DNA of 64,000 bases from an uncultured Caulobacterales bacterium (GTDB lineage Bacteria > Pseudomonadota > Alphaproteobacteria > Caulobacterales > Caulobacteraceae): the NCBI GenBank assembly GCA_903884425.1, contig CAISEP010000014.1:398531-462530 (forward strand). Direction: 5' to 3'. A program made the position numbers and the translations under genes. The notes under the pieces are model-generated. The model searched no databases and had not been told where the DNA came from. It saw only the letters and a list, made by a program, of their open reading frames with translations. Numbering within the stretch: the first letter of the stretch is position 1; each line of letters opens with the position of its first letter. Below, piece after piece: positions 27,321 through 35,979 of the stretch.

Positions 27321-28376
27321 TCACCTGTCTGTGCCGACGGTGGCGTCGGCATTTGCGGACCCCAGGGGGAACAGCCGCGCCGCGCTGCGCAGGTCGGCCA
27401 GCACCGACCAGAAGGCATCGGCGCGATCCAGGTTCAGCCCCTCCACCTCGTCCGGCAGGGCCTTCAGGCGCGACCAGACATCGGCCCAGTGCCGCCGCGC
27501 CGCCGGCGGGGGCGGAGAGGCCCCGCGCAGGATCGTGGAAATCCGGTCGCTGATCCGCTCGAGCAGCAGGCTGAAGCGTTCGGCCCCCTCCCCGCCGCGG
27601 AATCCCTCCGCCAGCCGGATCAGCTGGGCCTCGTCCCCGCCGGGCAGGGCGGCGAGCAACAGGTCCGCGGCGCGGTCCGCCTCTCCCGCTTCGCTGCCGG
27701 CCAGCTGCAGGGCCCGTCCCGGGCTTCCGCCGGACATGGCGGCGATCCCGGCCGCCGCGTCCGCGTCCAGGCCCAGCCGGTCGCGGACCAGCCGGGCCAC
27801 CGCGTCCGCGGGCCAGGGCCGCACCGCCAGCCTGCGGCACCGGGACCGGATGGTCGGCAGCAGCCGGCCGGGGGAATGGGACACCAGCAGCAGCACCCCC
27901 CGCGGGGGCGGCTCCTCCAGGGTCTTCAGCAGGGCATTGGCGGCGTTGGTGTTCAGGTCGTCGACGGCGTCGATGATCGCCACCCGCCAGGGGGCGAGCG
28001 CCGGGGCCTTGGCGAAGAAGGCAGGCAGGCGACGGGCCTCGTCCACGGAAATGCCGCGGCGCAGCTTGCCCTCGACGTCGTAGCGATCCAGGAGGATGAA
28101 ATCCGGATGGGAATGGGCCAGCACCAGCCGCGTGGCGGGGTCGTCCGCCCGGCTGGCCATTACCCCGCCCGCCGGGTCCGGCTGCGCGCCCAGCAGCCGC
28201 CGGGCGATCCGGTGGGCCAGCGCTGCCTTGCCCAGTCCCTCCGGCCCGGTAATCAGCCAGGCATGGTGCAGGCGACCCCGCTGCAGGGCCAGGTCGAAGG
28301 CCGCCGCCGCGGCGTCCAGTCCGCGCAGGTCCTGGCCGGTGAGGGCGCCATCCCGGTCGGGTCCCTCCTCGCTCAT
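27321..28376 (-). CDS. holB: DNA polymerase III subunit delta'
   Basis: 351 residues from ATG 28376, overlapping the tmk stop as ATGA. Clamp-loader subunit with AAA-type fold: GRLHHAWLITGPEGLGKAALAH (P-loop), a long insert, VAIIDAVDDLNTNAANALLKTLEEPPPR, LLLVSHSPGRLLPTIRSRCRRL with the SRC sensor motif. It loads the beta clamp onto primed DNA together with delta and gamma/tau. The zinc-binding cysteines found in some delta' proteins are not seen. Position directly after tmk is the usual bacterial arrangement. Confidence 0.93.
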   Translation of the reverse strand: MSEEGPDRDGALTGQDLRGLDAAAAAFDLALQRGRLHHAWLITGPEGLGKAALAHRIARRLLGAQPDPAGGVMASRADDPATRLVLAHSHPDFILLDRYDVEGKLRRGISVDEARRLPAFFAKAPALAPWRVAIIDAVDDLNTNAANALLKTLEEPPPRGVLLLVSHSPGRLLPTIRSRCRRLAVRPWPADAVARLVRDRLGLDADAAAGIAAMSGGSPGRALQLAGSEAGEADRAADLLLAALPGGDEAQLIRLAEGFRGGEGAERFSLLLERISDRISTILRGASPPPPAARRHWADVWSRLKALPDEVEGLNLDRADAFWSVLADLRSAARLFPLGSANADATVGTDR

Positions 28377-29008
28377 TCGCCGATCCCCAGCCGCGTGCGG
28401 ACCGCGGTCCAGACGGCCGCCTCCACCGCGTCGGGATCGCGCGCCGCGTCGATCACGCAGACCCGCTCCGGCTCGGCCGCGGCGATGGCCAGAAAGCCGT
28501 CCCGCAGGCGCTGGTGAAAGGCGAGCCCCTTGCCCTCGAACCGGGCCTCGGCATCCCCCCGGGCGGCGGCGCGGGCCAGGCCTGCCTCCACCGGCAGATC
28601 GAGGAGCAGGGTCAGGTCCGGCTGCGTCGGGCCGATGACGCCGGCCTCCAGGGCCGCGATCAGGGCCGGATCGGTCCCGCCGGCCGCCCCCTGATAGGCC
28701 CGGGTGGAATCGGAGAACCGGTCGCACAGGACCCACTGCCCCGCGGCCAGGGCCGGGCGGATGCGCCGGGTCAGATGATCCTCCCGGGCGGCGAACAGGA
28801 TCAGGGTCTCGGCCAGGGGGGACCACCGGTCCGCCGCTCCGGTGACCAGCAGTCCGCGCAGGGCCTCGGCACCCGGCGAACCGCCGGGTTCCCGGGTTTC
28901 CAGCGGGGCACCGACCCGGGGGCTCAGGCGCGCCGCCAGCCGCCGGATCTGGGTGGACTTGCCGGCCCCCTCCCCGCCCTCGATGGTGATGAAGCGACCG
29001 TTGGCCAC
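28373..29008 (-). CDS. tmk: Thymidylate kinase
   Basis: 211 residues from GTG 29008, chosen because homology begins at ANGRFITIEGGEGAGKSTQIRRL; the ATG at 29065 would add a polar 19-residue tail not typical of the family. AGGAC lies just upstream of the GTG. Other motifs: TREPGGSPGAEALR (DR(Y/F) partner region), VLCDRFSDSTRAYQGAAGG, and the lid region AARGDAEARFEGKGLAFHQRLR. The enzyme phosphorylates dTMP to dTDP. First gene of the tmk-holB-tatD-MBL operon. Confidence 0.95.
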   Translation of the reverse strand: MANGRFITIEGGEGAGKSTQIRRLAARLSPRVGAPLETREPGGSPGAEALRGLLVTGAADRWSPLAETLILFAAREDHLTRRIRPALAAGQWVLCDRFSDSTRAYQGAAGGTDPALIAALEAGVIGPTQPDLTLLLDLPVEAGLARAAARGDAEARFEGKGLAFHQRLRDGFLAIAAAEPERVCVIDAARDPDAVEAAVWTAVRTRLGIGE

Positions 29009-29161
29009 GTCCTGACTGCTCCTGTCCCGCGCGCCCTCCTTCCGACGGTTTTCGCCCCGGTGCAAGTCGCAAGCGACCCCGATCCGGCTCTGGACGCGCC
29101 GCGCCGCGGGGTTTATGCGGTCCCCTTCCCGGCGACCGGCTCCGGGGCCGGATCGCGGTCC

Positions 29162-29251
29162 GGATGGGTGGCCGAGTGGTTTAAGGCAGCGGTCTTGAAA
29201 ACCGCCGTAGGTGGAAGCCTACCGTGGGTTCGAATCCCACCTCATCCGCCA
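29162..29251 (+). tRNA. tRNA-Ser (anticodon UGA)
   Basis: 90-nt gene with encoded CCA end (29249-29251). The 7-bp acceptor stem GGATGGG pairs with CTCATCC with one G-U. The D-arm is GGCCGAGTGGTTTAAGGC, the anticodon stem GCGGT/ACCGC closes loop CTTGAAA with anticodon TGA, a long variable arm (GTAGGTGGAAGCCTAC region) marks a class II tRNA, and the T-arm holds GGTTCGAATCC. UGA reads serine UCA codons. A small GC hairpin (29252-29256 with 29263-29267) follows. Confidence 0.97.
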
Positions 29252-29294
29252 GCGGGCGGGCACCCGCGCAACCCCATAGCCTGTTGCCCCTCGG

Positions 29295-29588
29295 CTAGAC
29301 CTCCGGCCACTGGGCGCTCAGGCGGAGGTAGCGGGTGATCTTCGGGGTTTTGCCGCGGAATTCCACCACGCCGCCGCAGCCGATCCGGCGACAGCGGGCC
29401 TGGCGGTTCCAGAGCACGGTGTCCGGCCCGCGCAGGGCGACGATCACGTCCAGGTCCACCCGCATGGTCAGATGGCAGGCGCGGCAATAGGACAGGACCT
29501 CCCAGCCGGCCTTGCGCATCTGGCCGACGGTTTCCGCCGTGCGCCGCCACTCCTCCGCCGACCAGCGATCATAGTTCCGGAAGCCCAT
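29295..29588 (-). CDS. Small conserved zinc-binding-like protein
   Basis: 97 residues. Two pairs of cysteines, YCRACHLTM near residue 36 and RCRRIGCGGVVEF near 67, are spaced like a zinc ribbon, although separated by a 30-residue loop (RVDLDVIVALRGPDTVLWNR). The N-terminus NYDRWSAEEWRRTAETVGQM is helical. No other domain is seen. The gene lies between the tRNA and another unknown gene. Proteins of this look occur in many alphaproteobacteria without known function. Confidence 0.65.
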   Translation of the reverse strand: MGFRNYDRWSAEEWRRTAETVGQMRKAGWEVLSYCRACHLTMRVDLDVIVALRGPDTVLWNRQARCRRIGCGGVVEFRGKTPKITRYLRLSAQWPEV

Positions 29589-29658
29589 GTCGGGGTTATG
29601 TTCTTGTTATGTTCCGTCATCAAGTCCCCCTCCCGCCAGAGATGTGGATGGCGCGGGG

Positions 29659-30087
29659 TCAGGTCTGGCGTTGGATCCAGGCGGTGGCGGCGGCGAACAG
29701 CGCATCGGCGGCAGCAAGGTCCGTATGCACTGTGGCGATGAGGCGCGGGACCTGCGGCGCGACCCCGGTGAGGACCTGCAGACGCCCCGCCGGTCCCTCG
29801 ATCCAGGGCAAAGCGAGGTCCTCCGGGCCCGAATCGGGCCGCACCTCGGCCCCAGCGGACTCCGCGACCAGCGACTTCAGCCCCTCGGCCAATCGAGCCG
29901 GCTGGCGGAGAGGGGCTGCCAGCGCCAGCAGCACCGTCCGGTCCGGTGGCACGCTGCCGCAGGCATGGTCGGACAGGGTGCCGAGGACCCGCAGGGCCAC
30001 CCGGTCGAACCGCAGGCCGAGGCGGGAACCGGTGAGCCCGCCCGAATTCAGGATCTGGTCGAGAACTCCGTCCCCCGTGCCGCTCAT
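29659..30087 (-). CDS. Hypothetical protein
   Basis: 142 residues from ATG 30087, which has GGGAGG about eight bases upstream; the frame continues to an ATG at 30234 but those codons cover the divergent promoter. The sequence shows LDQILNSGGLTGSRLGLRFD, a Leu/Ala-rich middle (TVLLALAAPLRQPARLAEGL) and GRLQVLTGVAPQVPRLIATV. No motif is recognised and no membrane segment is clear. Codon use is like that of the neighbours. Existence as a gene is likely but not certain. Confidence 0.5.
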   Translation of the reverse strand: MSGTGDGVLDQILNSGGLTGSRLGLRFDRVALRVLGTLSDHACGSVPPDRTVLLALAAPLRQPARLAEGLKSLVAESAGAEVRPDSGPEDLALPWIEGPAGRLQVLTGVAPQVPRLIATVHTDLAAADALFAAATAWIQRQT

Positions 30088-30226
30088 CCGTCCGCCTCCC
30101 TCGCCGACCCTTGCCGCAGGCTTGCGCCTCCGCCGGCCCATGGCAAGCCCGCCGGGGCGGTCGAGCCCCCTTGTTCCCCCCGGACGGCTGGGCGATGCTG
30201 CAGGCCTCACACCGGGAGAGTCAGTC

Positions 30227-30475
30227 ATGGGCAAGCCGTGGTTCGGGCCGAAGCGGTACGGGATCGGGCTCGGTCCGACCTCCCCCGCCGGATGGATGGT
30301 GATGCTGGCCTATGTGGCGGCGATGGTCGGGGCGCTGCCCCTGGTCCGGGCCCTGGGCTGGCCGGACTGGGCCTTTGCCGTGATCCAGCTGGCCGCCGTC
30401 GTCCTGCTGGTCGTGCTGGTGATCCTCAAGCGCGATCCGCGTCCGCTGAAATGGCGCTGGGGTGATCGCCGATGA
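30227..30475 (+). CDS. Small two-helix membrane protein
   Basis: 82 residues with GGGAGAG upstream. The start MGKPWFGPKRYGIGLGPTSP is followed by two membrane segments (GWMVMLAYVAAMVGALPLV and WAFAVIQLAAVVLLVVLVIL) and a basic cytoplasmic tail. Proteins with this WFGPKRYGIG opening are frequent small membrane proteins in alphaproteobacteria with no assigned role. Its stop overlaps the ATG of the epoxide hydrolase (ATGA), so the two are co-translated. Confidence 0.7.
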   Translation: MGKPWFGPKRYGIGLGPTSPAGWMVMLAYVAAMVGALPLVRALGWPDWAFAVIQLAAVVLLVVLVILKRDPRPLKWRWGDRR

Positions 30476-31440
30476 TCGCCTTCGACACGCTGGAACTGGC
30501 GGATGGGGTCCGCATCCGGGTGGCCTCCGAGGGAGAGGGGCCGCTCGTCCTGATGGTCCACGGGTTTCCGGAGAGCTGGTATTCCTGGCGCCACCAGATG
30601 GGGCCGGTCGCCGAGGCCGGGTTCCGGGCCGTGGCCATGGATGTGCGCGGCTATGGCGGCTCGTCCAAGCCCTTCGAGATCGAGGCCTATGACCTGGAGA
30701 GCCTGACCACGGACATCGTGCAGGTGATCGACCGGCTGAGCCCGGACGCGCCGGCGGTCCTGATCGGCCACGACTGGGGCGCGCCCCAGGTCTGGAACAC
30801 CGCGCTGGTCCATCCGGACCGGGTGCGGGCGGTGGCGGGGTTGTCGGTGCCCTATCTGGGGGTGCCCAAGGCCTCGTTCTCGACCCTGATCGAGGAGGTC
30901 TTCACCCGGCGGGGCAAGTTCTTCTACCAGCACTATTTCCAGAAATCCCCGCAGGCGGAGCAGGACCTGGAGGCCGACCCCCGGGATTTCCTGCGGCGCT
31001 TCTATTACGCCATCAGCGGCGACGCCCCGGACGGGACCTGGCCCAATGACAAGGGCGTGGATGCGACCCTGCTGGAGGGCCTGCCGGACCCGGACCCGTT
31101 TCCCGCCTGGCTGACCCCCGCCGACCTCGACTACTACACGGCGGAGTTCCAGCGCTCGGGGTTCCGCGGGCCCCTGAACCGCTATCGCAACCATGACCGG
31201 GACTTCCGCTGGCTGTCGCAGTTTGCCGGGCGTCGGATCGCCCAGCCCGCCCTCTATGTGGGGGGCGACCGGGACCTGGTCCTGTCCATGCTGGGGCGCG
31301 GCGACCTGGTGGCGATGATGCGGGCGGAAATGCCGGACCTCCGAGGGGCGCATCTGCTGCCCGGCTGCGGTCACTGGACCCAGCAGGAGCGACCGGAGGC
31401 GGTGAACGCCCTGCTCCTCGACTGGCTGGGCAGCCTCTGA
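30472..31440 (+). CDS. Epoxide hydrolase-like alpha/beta hydrolase
   Basis: 322 residues. Classic soluble epoxide hydrolase landmarks: oxyanion motif HGFPESWYSWRHQ near residue 27, MDVRGYGGSSKP, nucleophile Asp in GHDWGAPQVWN near 102, a lid Tyr in YYTAEFQRSGFRGPLNRYR, and the catalytic His in PGCGHWTQQERPE near 300. Epoxide hydrolases open epoxides to vicinal diols; haloalkane dehalogenases and esterases share the fold, but the lid tyrosine and HGFPE favour an epoxide substrate. The natural substrate is unknown. Coupled to the small membrane protein before it. Confidence 0.88.
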   Translation: MIAFDTLELADGVRIRVASEGEGPLVLMVHGFPESWYSWRHQMGPVAEAGFRAVAMDVRGYGGSSKPFEIEAYDLESLTTDIVQVIDRLSPDAPAVLIGHDWGAPQVWNTALVHPDRVRAVAGLSVPYLGVPKASFSTLIEEVFTRRGKFFYQHYFQKSPQAEQDLEADPRDFLRRFYYAISGDAPDGTWPNDKGVDATLLEGLPDPDPFPAWLTPADLDYYTAEFQRSGFRGPLNRYRNHDRDFRWLSQFAGRRIAQPALYVGGDRDLVLSMLGRGDLVAMMRAEMPDLRGAHLLPGCGHWTQQERPEAVNALLLDWLGSL

Positions 31441-31476
31441 ACGGAAAGGCCGGGGTCCCGCCTGCCCGGCCTGTGG

Positions 31477-31496
31477 GCACTGTGTGATCCCAGTGC
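31477..31496 (+). promoter_or_regulatory. Distal dyad upstream of the polyamine operon
   Basis: GCACTG at 31477-31482 and CAGTGC at 31491-31496 form a 6-bp inverted repeat around an 8-base spacer that reads TGTGATCC. A similar CAGTG/CACTG dyad with GATC in the middle lies at 42105-42118 near the other polyamine promoters. Could be a second operator of the same regulator. Confidence 0.3.
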
Positions 31497-31563
31497 GCCG
31501 ATCGCGACGAGGCGACCATTGTGCAGGCTTTCGCCTTGACAGGGGAAACCCGCCCTCCCGATA

Positions 31564-31571
31564 GTGATCAC
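31564..31571 (+). promoter_or_regulatory. GTGATCAC palindrome and -35-like box before the polyamine operon
   Basis: A perfect 8-bp palindrome GTGATCAC ends five bases before TTGACG (31576-31581), a good -35 box; no convincing -10 is seen. The same palindrome, extended to TGTGATCACA, stands at the same place relative to TTGACA before the TonB receptor (42253-42262). The shape resembles GntR/FadR-type operators; the regulator is not in the window. Confidence 0.45.
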
Positions 31572-31670
31572 AGATTTGACGGGGACCCGTATGCGCGGCG
31601 CGACTGACCGGATATGGAGTGGCTGGCGCGACGAACGTCCGTCCGCGCCCCTGACAGCAAGGTCCGTCCC

Positions 31671-33074
31671 GTGACACACGACACGCCCATCGCCCGCGGC
31701 ATGGCCGCCGATCCCGCCGAATGCCGGGCCTTCCTGCAGGACAACCCCGACATCCGCTATGTGGAGATCCTGTTCACGGGGATGAGCGGCGTGCCCCGGG
31801 GCAAGCGCCTGCGCCGGCACGAGCTGCAGGCCATCTATGACTATGGCCGCTTCCTGCCCGGCTCGGTGCAGGTGGTGGATATCACGGGTCAGGATGCCTA
31901 TGACACGGGCCTCGTCTGGGAGAACGGCGATGCGGACATGCTGGCCCGCCCCGCCCCCGGCACGCTGGTTCGCGCCCCCTGGCTGGGGAACGACACGGCC
32001 CAGGTGCTGTGCTCCATGCACGAGCTGGACGGAACCCCCTCCGACCTCGACCCGCGGGCAGTGCTGCAGCGGGTGATCGACCGGTTCGCCGCCGACGGCA
32101 TGACCCCGGTCACGGCCTGCGAGCTGGAATTCTACCTGGTGGACGCCCAGCGCACGGCCGACGGCGGGCTGCAGACGGCGCGGCACCGGGTCACCGGCGA
32201 GCGGGCGCGGCTGAACGGCGTCTATGGCCTGGACGAGATGGAGGAGATCGGCCCCTTCCTGCGGGACCTGTGGGAAACTGCCGACATCCAGGGCGTGCCC
32301 CTGGAAGGCGCTATTGCCGAATACGGCGTGGGGCAGGTGGAGCTGACCCTGAAGCACAAGCCCGATGCGCTCCGCGCCTGCGACGATGCGGTGATGTACA
32401 AGCGCCTGGCCAAGGGGGTGGCCCAGCGCCACGGCCTGACCGCCACCTTCATGGCCAAGCCCTTTGCCGACCAGGCGGGCAGCGGCCTGCACCTGCATGT
32501 GAGCGTGGCGGATGGACAGGGCCCCAACATCTTCGCCAGCGAGGCCCCGGAGGGCGATCCCCGTCTGAAGCACGCCATCGGCGGGATGAAGGCGCTGCTG
32601 GGCCCGTGCATGGCGATCTTCGCCCCCAACGCCAATTCCTTCCGCCGGTTCCGGGCCAATTCCTACGCGCCGGTGGCCCCGACCTGGGGGATCAACAACC
32701 GCACGGTGTCCCTGCGCATTCCCGCAGGCCCCGCCTCCACCCGGCATGTGGAGCATCGGGTCGCCGGGGCCGACGCCAATCCCTATCTGGCGGTGGCGGC
32801 CCTGCTGGCGGGGGTGCATCACGGCCTGAAGAACCGCTGTGATCCCGGCGCGATGGTGACGGGGGACGGCTATGCCGCGGCGGCGAAGATGGACCTGCGC
32901 CTGCCGTCCAACTGGTTCGCCGCCATCGAGGCCTTCGAGCAGTCGGAGGTGATGAACGACTATCTGGGCGAGCGGTTCGTGAAAATGTTCTGCGCCCTGA
33001 AGCGCCAGGAACAGGACCGCTTCTTCGAAGTGGTCACCCGGCTCGACCTGGACTGGTACCTGCACAATGCCTGA
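31671..33074 (+). CDS. Gamma-glutamylputrescine synthetase-like enzyme (glutamine synthetase family)
   Basis: 467 residues from GTG 31671, which has AAGG upstream; an in-frame ATG at 31614 would add 19 residues but lies almost at the expected transcription start. Glutamine-synthetase fold: LEFYLVDAQ (metal Glu), VGQVELTLKH, GSGLHLHVSVAD with the ATP/metal His, NSFRRFRANSYAP and NRTVSLRIPAG. Sequence is of the PuuA/GlnA3 branch, which joins glutamate to putrescine or other amines. It is the first gene of an operon with a polyamine ABC importer, and shares 8 bp with the next gene, which supports the amine substrate. Confidence 0.82.
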   Translation: MTHDTPIARGMAADPAECRAFLQDNPDIRYVEILFTGMSGVPRGKRLRRHELQAIYDYGRFLPGSVQVVDITGQDAYDTGLVWENGDADMLARPAPGTLVRAPWLGNDTAQVLCSMHELDGTPSDLDPRAVLQRVIDRFAADGMTPVTACELEFYLVDAQRTADGGLQTARHRVTGERARLNGVYGLDEMEEIGPFLRDLWETADIQGVPLEGAIAEYGVGQVELTLKHKPDALRACDDAVMYKRLAKGVAQRHGLTATFMAKPFADQAGSGLHLHVSVADGQGPNIFASEAPEGDPRLKHAIGGMKALLGPCMAIFAPNANSFRRFRANSYAPVAPTWGINNRTVSLRIPAGPASTRHVEHRVAGADANPYLAVAALLAGVHHGLKNRCDPGAMVTGDGYAAAAKMDLRLPSNWFAAIEAFEQSEVMNDYLGERFVKMFCALKRQEQDRFFEVVTRLDLDWYLHNA

Positions 33075-34182
33075 GGTCCCGCCCCTGCCCCGCCGTCGTC
33101 CCCACCGCCGCTCCCTGCTGGCGGCGCTGGGCGCGTCGGGGGCGGCGGCGGTGGGCCTGAGCTTCGGCCTCGACGGGTGTTCCGAGAAGGTGCGCCTGGG
33201 GGCCAATGGCGAGGAGGCCAAGCTCAACTTCTACAACTGGGACACCTACATCGGAAAGGACACGCTGAAGAACTTCCGCGCGGCCACCGGCGTGGACGTG
33301 AACATGAGCCTGTTCGCCAACAATGACGAACTGTTCGCCAAGCTGCGCGCCGGCAATCCCGGCTTCGACGTGATCGTGCCCACCAACGAGTTCGTCACCC
33401 GCCTGCGGGTGGCCGACCTGATCCAGCCCCTGGATCACGCGAAGATTCCCAACTTCCGCAACCTGCTGCCCGAATTCCAGAGCGTGGTGTTCGATCCGGG
33501 CCGCCGCTATTCCATCCCCTATACCTGGCTGGTGCTGGGCATCGGCTATCGCAAGTCGAAGATGCAGGGCGTGCCGGACAGCTGGAAATGGCTGTTCGAT
33601 TCCGACCGCTACAAGGGCCGGATCGGCCTGTTCGACGAGGCCGACGACCTGGTGCGGCTGGCGGCGAAATATCTGGGGCACTCGGTCCGCAACGTGCCGG
33701 AGAGCCTGCTGCCGGTGATCGAGGCCATGTACATCCGCCAGAAGAAGAACATCCGCGTCTTTCACGAGGACAATGGCCAGGACCTGCTGCTGTCCGGGGA
33801 TATCGACATCGTGCTGGAGTACAATGGCGACATCGCCCAGGTGATGCAGGAGGACGACGACCTGGACTTCGTCGTGCCGAAGGAAGGCACCCTGATCAAT
33901 TCCGACTGCCTGTGCATCCCCAGAGGCGCGCCCCGGCCGGACAACGCCCACCGGTTCATCAACTACCTGCTGGATGCGAAGGTCGGCGCGGACATCTCCA
34001 ACACCATCATGTACCCCACCCCCAATGGCGCGGCGCTGGCCCTGATGCCGGACAGCTATCGCCAGAACCGGGCGATCTTCCCGCCGAAGGACCGGATGGC
34101 GGTGAGCGAATACGGGGATTTCGAGGGGGTGGAGCGCACCCACCAGTTCGACGAACTGCTCACCCGCGTGAAGGCGGCCTGA
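33067..34182 (+). CDS. Polyamine ABC transporter, periplasmic binding protein (PotD/PotF type)
   Basis: 371 residues. A basic leader with RRRPHRRSLLAALGASGAAA and a Cys in LDGCSEK suggests Tat and/or lipoprotein export. The mature part shows LNFYNWDTYIGKDTLKNF, DVIVPTNEFVTRL, YSIPYTWLVLGIGYRKSK, LEYNGDIAQVM and IPRGAPRPDNAHRFINYLL, all typical of PotD/PotF/SpuD polyamine binders; conserved Trp and acidic residues would hold the diamine. Start overlaps the preceding gene by 8 bp. It delivers putrescine or spermidine to the two permeases downstream. Confidence 0.93.
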   Translation: MPEVPPLPRRRPHRRSLLAALGASGAAAVGLSFGLDGCSEKVRLGANGEEAKLNFYNWDTYIGKDTLKNFRAATGVDVNMSLFANNDELFAKLRAGNPGFDVIVPTNEFVTRLRVADLIQPLDHAKIPNFRNLLPEFQSVVFDPGRRYSIPYTWLVLGIGYRKSKMQGVPDSWKWLFDSDRYKGRIGLFDEADDLVRLAAKYLGHSVRNVPESLLPVIEAMYIRQKKNIRVFHEDNGQDLLLSGDIDIVLEYNGDIAQVMQEDDDLDFVVPKEGTLINSDCLCIPRGAPRPDNAHRFINYLLDAKVGADISNTIMYPTPNGAALALMPDSYRQNRAIFPPKDRMAVSEYGDFEGVERTHQFDELLTRVKAA

Positions 34183-34200
34183 CCATGGAGGACACGCCCC

Positions 34201-35118
34201 ATGGCTGAGAATGTGGAGGAGCCCTGGTTCCGGGCCAGGGGCATGTTCGCCGCCCTGCTGTCGGGGCCGGTCCTGTTCCTGTTCGCCTTCCTGCTGGCCC
34301 CGCTGGCCATCATCTGGGGCTATTCCTTCGGCCACACCCAGGGGCTGAAGGAGATCGTGGTCGACGGCACCTTCGCCAACTACGCCCACGCCCTGAACCC
34401 CCTCTATCTGTCGATCCTGGTGAAGTCCTTCGTGTTTGCGGTGGTGACCACGGGCCTGTGCCTGCTGATCGGTTTTCCCGTGGCCATGGCCATCACCTTC
34501 GCCAAGCCCCAGTCCCGGGCCTGGCTGCTGCTGCTGATCATGCTGCCCTTCTGGACCAACCTGCTGATCCGCACCTATGCCCTGATGGCGGTCCTGAGGA
34601 CCCAGGGCTATGTGAATGTCTTTCTTGGGTTTCTGTGGAACAACCTCAGCCAGATCATGGTCGCCGCCCATCTGGGGCATCTGGCACCGTTCCAGCCGCT
34701 CGACCTGCTCTACAACAATTTCGCGGTGATCCTGGGCCTCGTCTATGTGCAGCTGCCGTTCATGGTGCTGCCCCTCTATTCGGCCATGGACCGGCTGGAC
34801 CGGTCCCTGCTGGAGGCGAGCCTCGATCTGGGGGCCGGGCACCTGCGCACCCTGTTCCAGATCGTCGTGCCCCTGGCCATGCCCGGGATCGCGTCCGGCG
34901 TGCTGGTGACGCTGATCCCGTCCCTGGGCGCCTTCCTGACCCCCGACCTGCTGGGGGGCGGAGACAGCCAGATGATCGCCAATGTCATCGAACGCCAGTT
35001 CAAGGCGGCCAATGACTGGCCCTTCGGCGCGGCCCTGTCGTTCCTGCTGATGTACGTGACCTTCGCCGCCATCGCGCTGCAGTCCATGTTCACCCCGAAG
35101 GGAGGGCGCCGCGGATGA
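34201..35118 (+). CDS. Polyamine ABC transporter permease (PotB/PotH type)
   Basis: 305 residues, six membrane segments (first LLSGPVLFLFAFLLAPLAII). The EAA loop is RSLLEASLDLGAGHLRTLFQIVVPLAMPGIASG, which contacts the ATPase, here given in its parts ASLDLGAGHLRTLFQ and PLAMPGI. NLLIRTYALMAVLR is also typical of PotB/PotH. It follows the binding protein by 18 bp and overlaps the next permease by 4 bp. Works as a heterodimer with that permease. Confidence 0.93.
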   Translation: MAENVEEPWFRARGMFAALLSGPVLFLFAFLLAPLAIIWGYSFGHTQGLKEIVVDGTFANYAHALNPLYLSILVKSFVFAVVTTGLCLLIGFPVAMAITFAKPQSRAWLLLLIMLPFWTNLLIRTYALMAVLRTQGYVNVFLGFLWNNLSQIMVAAHLGHLAPFQPLDLLYNNFAVILGLVYVQLPFMVLPLYSAMDRLDRSLLEASLDLGAGHLRTLFQIVVPLAMPGIASGVLVTLIPSLGAFLTPDLLGGGDSQMIANVIERQFKAANDWPFGAALSFLLMYVTFAAIALQSMFTPKGGRRG

Positions 35119-35969
35119 CCGACACCGCCCGCCTGCCCAAGCCCAAGCCCGGGCCGCTGGACTATCTGGCCCGCTGGCCGCTGCGCCTGTGGGTGGCGGG
35201 AACGGCCCTGTTCCTCTATGCGCCGCTCATCACCCTGATGGTGTTCAGCTTCAACAATTCCCGGCGCAACATCGTCTGGCGGGGCTTCACCCTCGACTAC
35301 TACGCCCAGGTCCTGCAGGACGAGAGCCTGCAGCACGCCTTCGTCAACAGCCTGACCATCGCCTTCGTCTCCACCCTGCTCAGCGTCATCCTGGGGGCGG
35401 CGACGGCGCTTCTGCTGTGGCGGTTCCGGTTCACGTTCAAGCTGGGGCTGGAGGGGGCGCTGTCCATCCCCATCGTGGTGCCGGAAATCTGCATGGGCGT
35501 GGCCTTCCTGGTGTTCTTCACCAAGGTGGTTCCCTGGCCCACCGCCCTGCCCTGGCCCCTCAATCTGGGGGCCATCATCATCGCCCACGTGTCCTTCTCG
35601 TTCAGCTTCGTGGCCAGCGTGGTCCGCGCGCGCCTGGCCTCCTTCAACAGGGAGATGGAGGAGGCCGCCCGGGACCTGGGGGCCAGCGAATGGCGGACCC
35701 TGATGGACATCATCGTGCCGCACATGCGGCCGGGCCTGTTCGCCGGGGGGCTTCTGGCCTTCACCCTGAGCCTCGACGACTTCGTCATCACCTTCTTCAC
35801 CTCCGGACCGGACACCATCACCTTCCCGGTGAAGGTCTATTCCATGATCCGCTTCTCGGTGACGCCGGAGGTGAACGCGGCCTCCACCCTGCTCATCGTC
35901 ATCACCGTGGCCCTCACCGCCATTGCCCTGCGGATGCAGGGCAGTGACGCCGGCCGTGACCCCAGTTGA
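35115..35969 (+). CDS. Polyamine ABC transporter permease (PotC/PotI type)
   Basis: 284 residues, six membrane segments (for example LFLYAPLITLMVFSFNNS, the typical PotC opening). EAA loop parts are EEAARDLGASEWRTLMDIIV and PHMRPGLFAGGL, followed by LSLDDFVITFFTSGPDTI, a strong PotC/PotI signature. Starts within the end of the preceding permease (ATGA-type overlap) and ends 10 bp before the ATPase gene. Confidence 0.93.
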   Translation: MTDTARLPKPKPGPLDYLARWPLRLWVAGTALFLYAPLITLMVFSFNNSRRNIVWRGFTLDYYAQVLQDESLQHAFVNSLTIAFVSTLLSVILGAATALLLWRFRFTFKLGLEGALSIPIVVPEICMGVAFLVFFTKVVPWPTALPWPLNLGAIIIAHVSFSFSFVASVVRARLASFNREMEEAARDLGASEWRTLMDIIVPHMRPGLFAGGLLAFTLSLDDFVITFFTSGPDTITFPVKVYSMIRFSVTPEVNAASTLLIVITVALTAIALRMQGSDAGRDPS

Positions 35970-35979
35970 GGCCCCGCCC

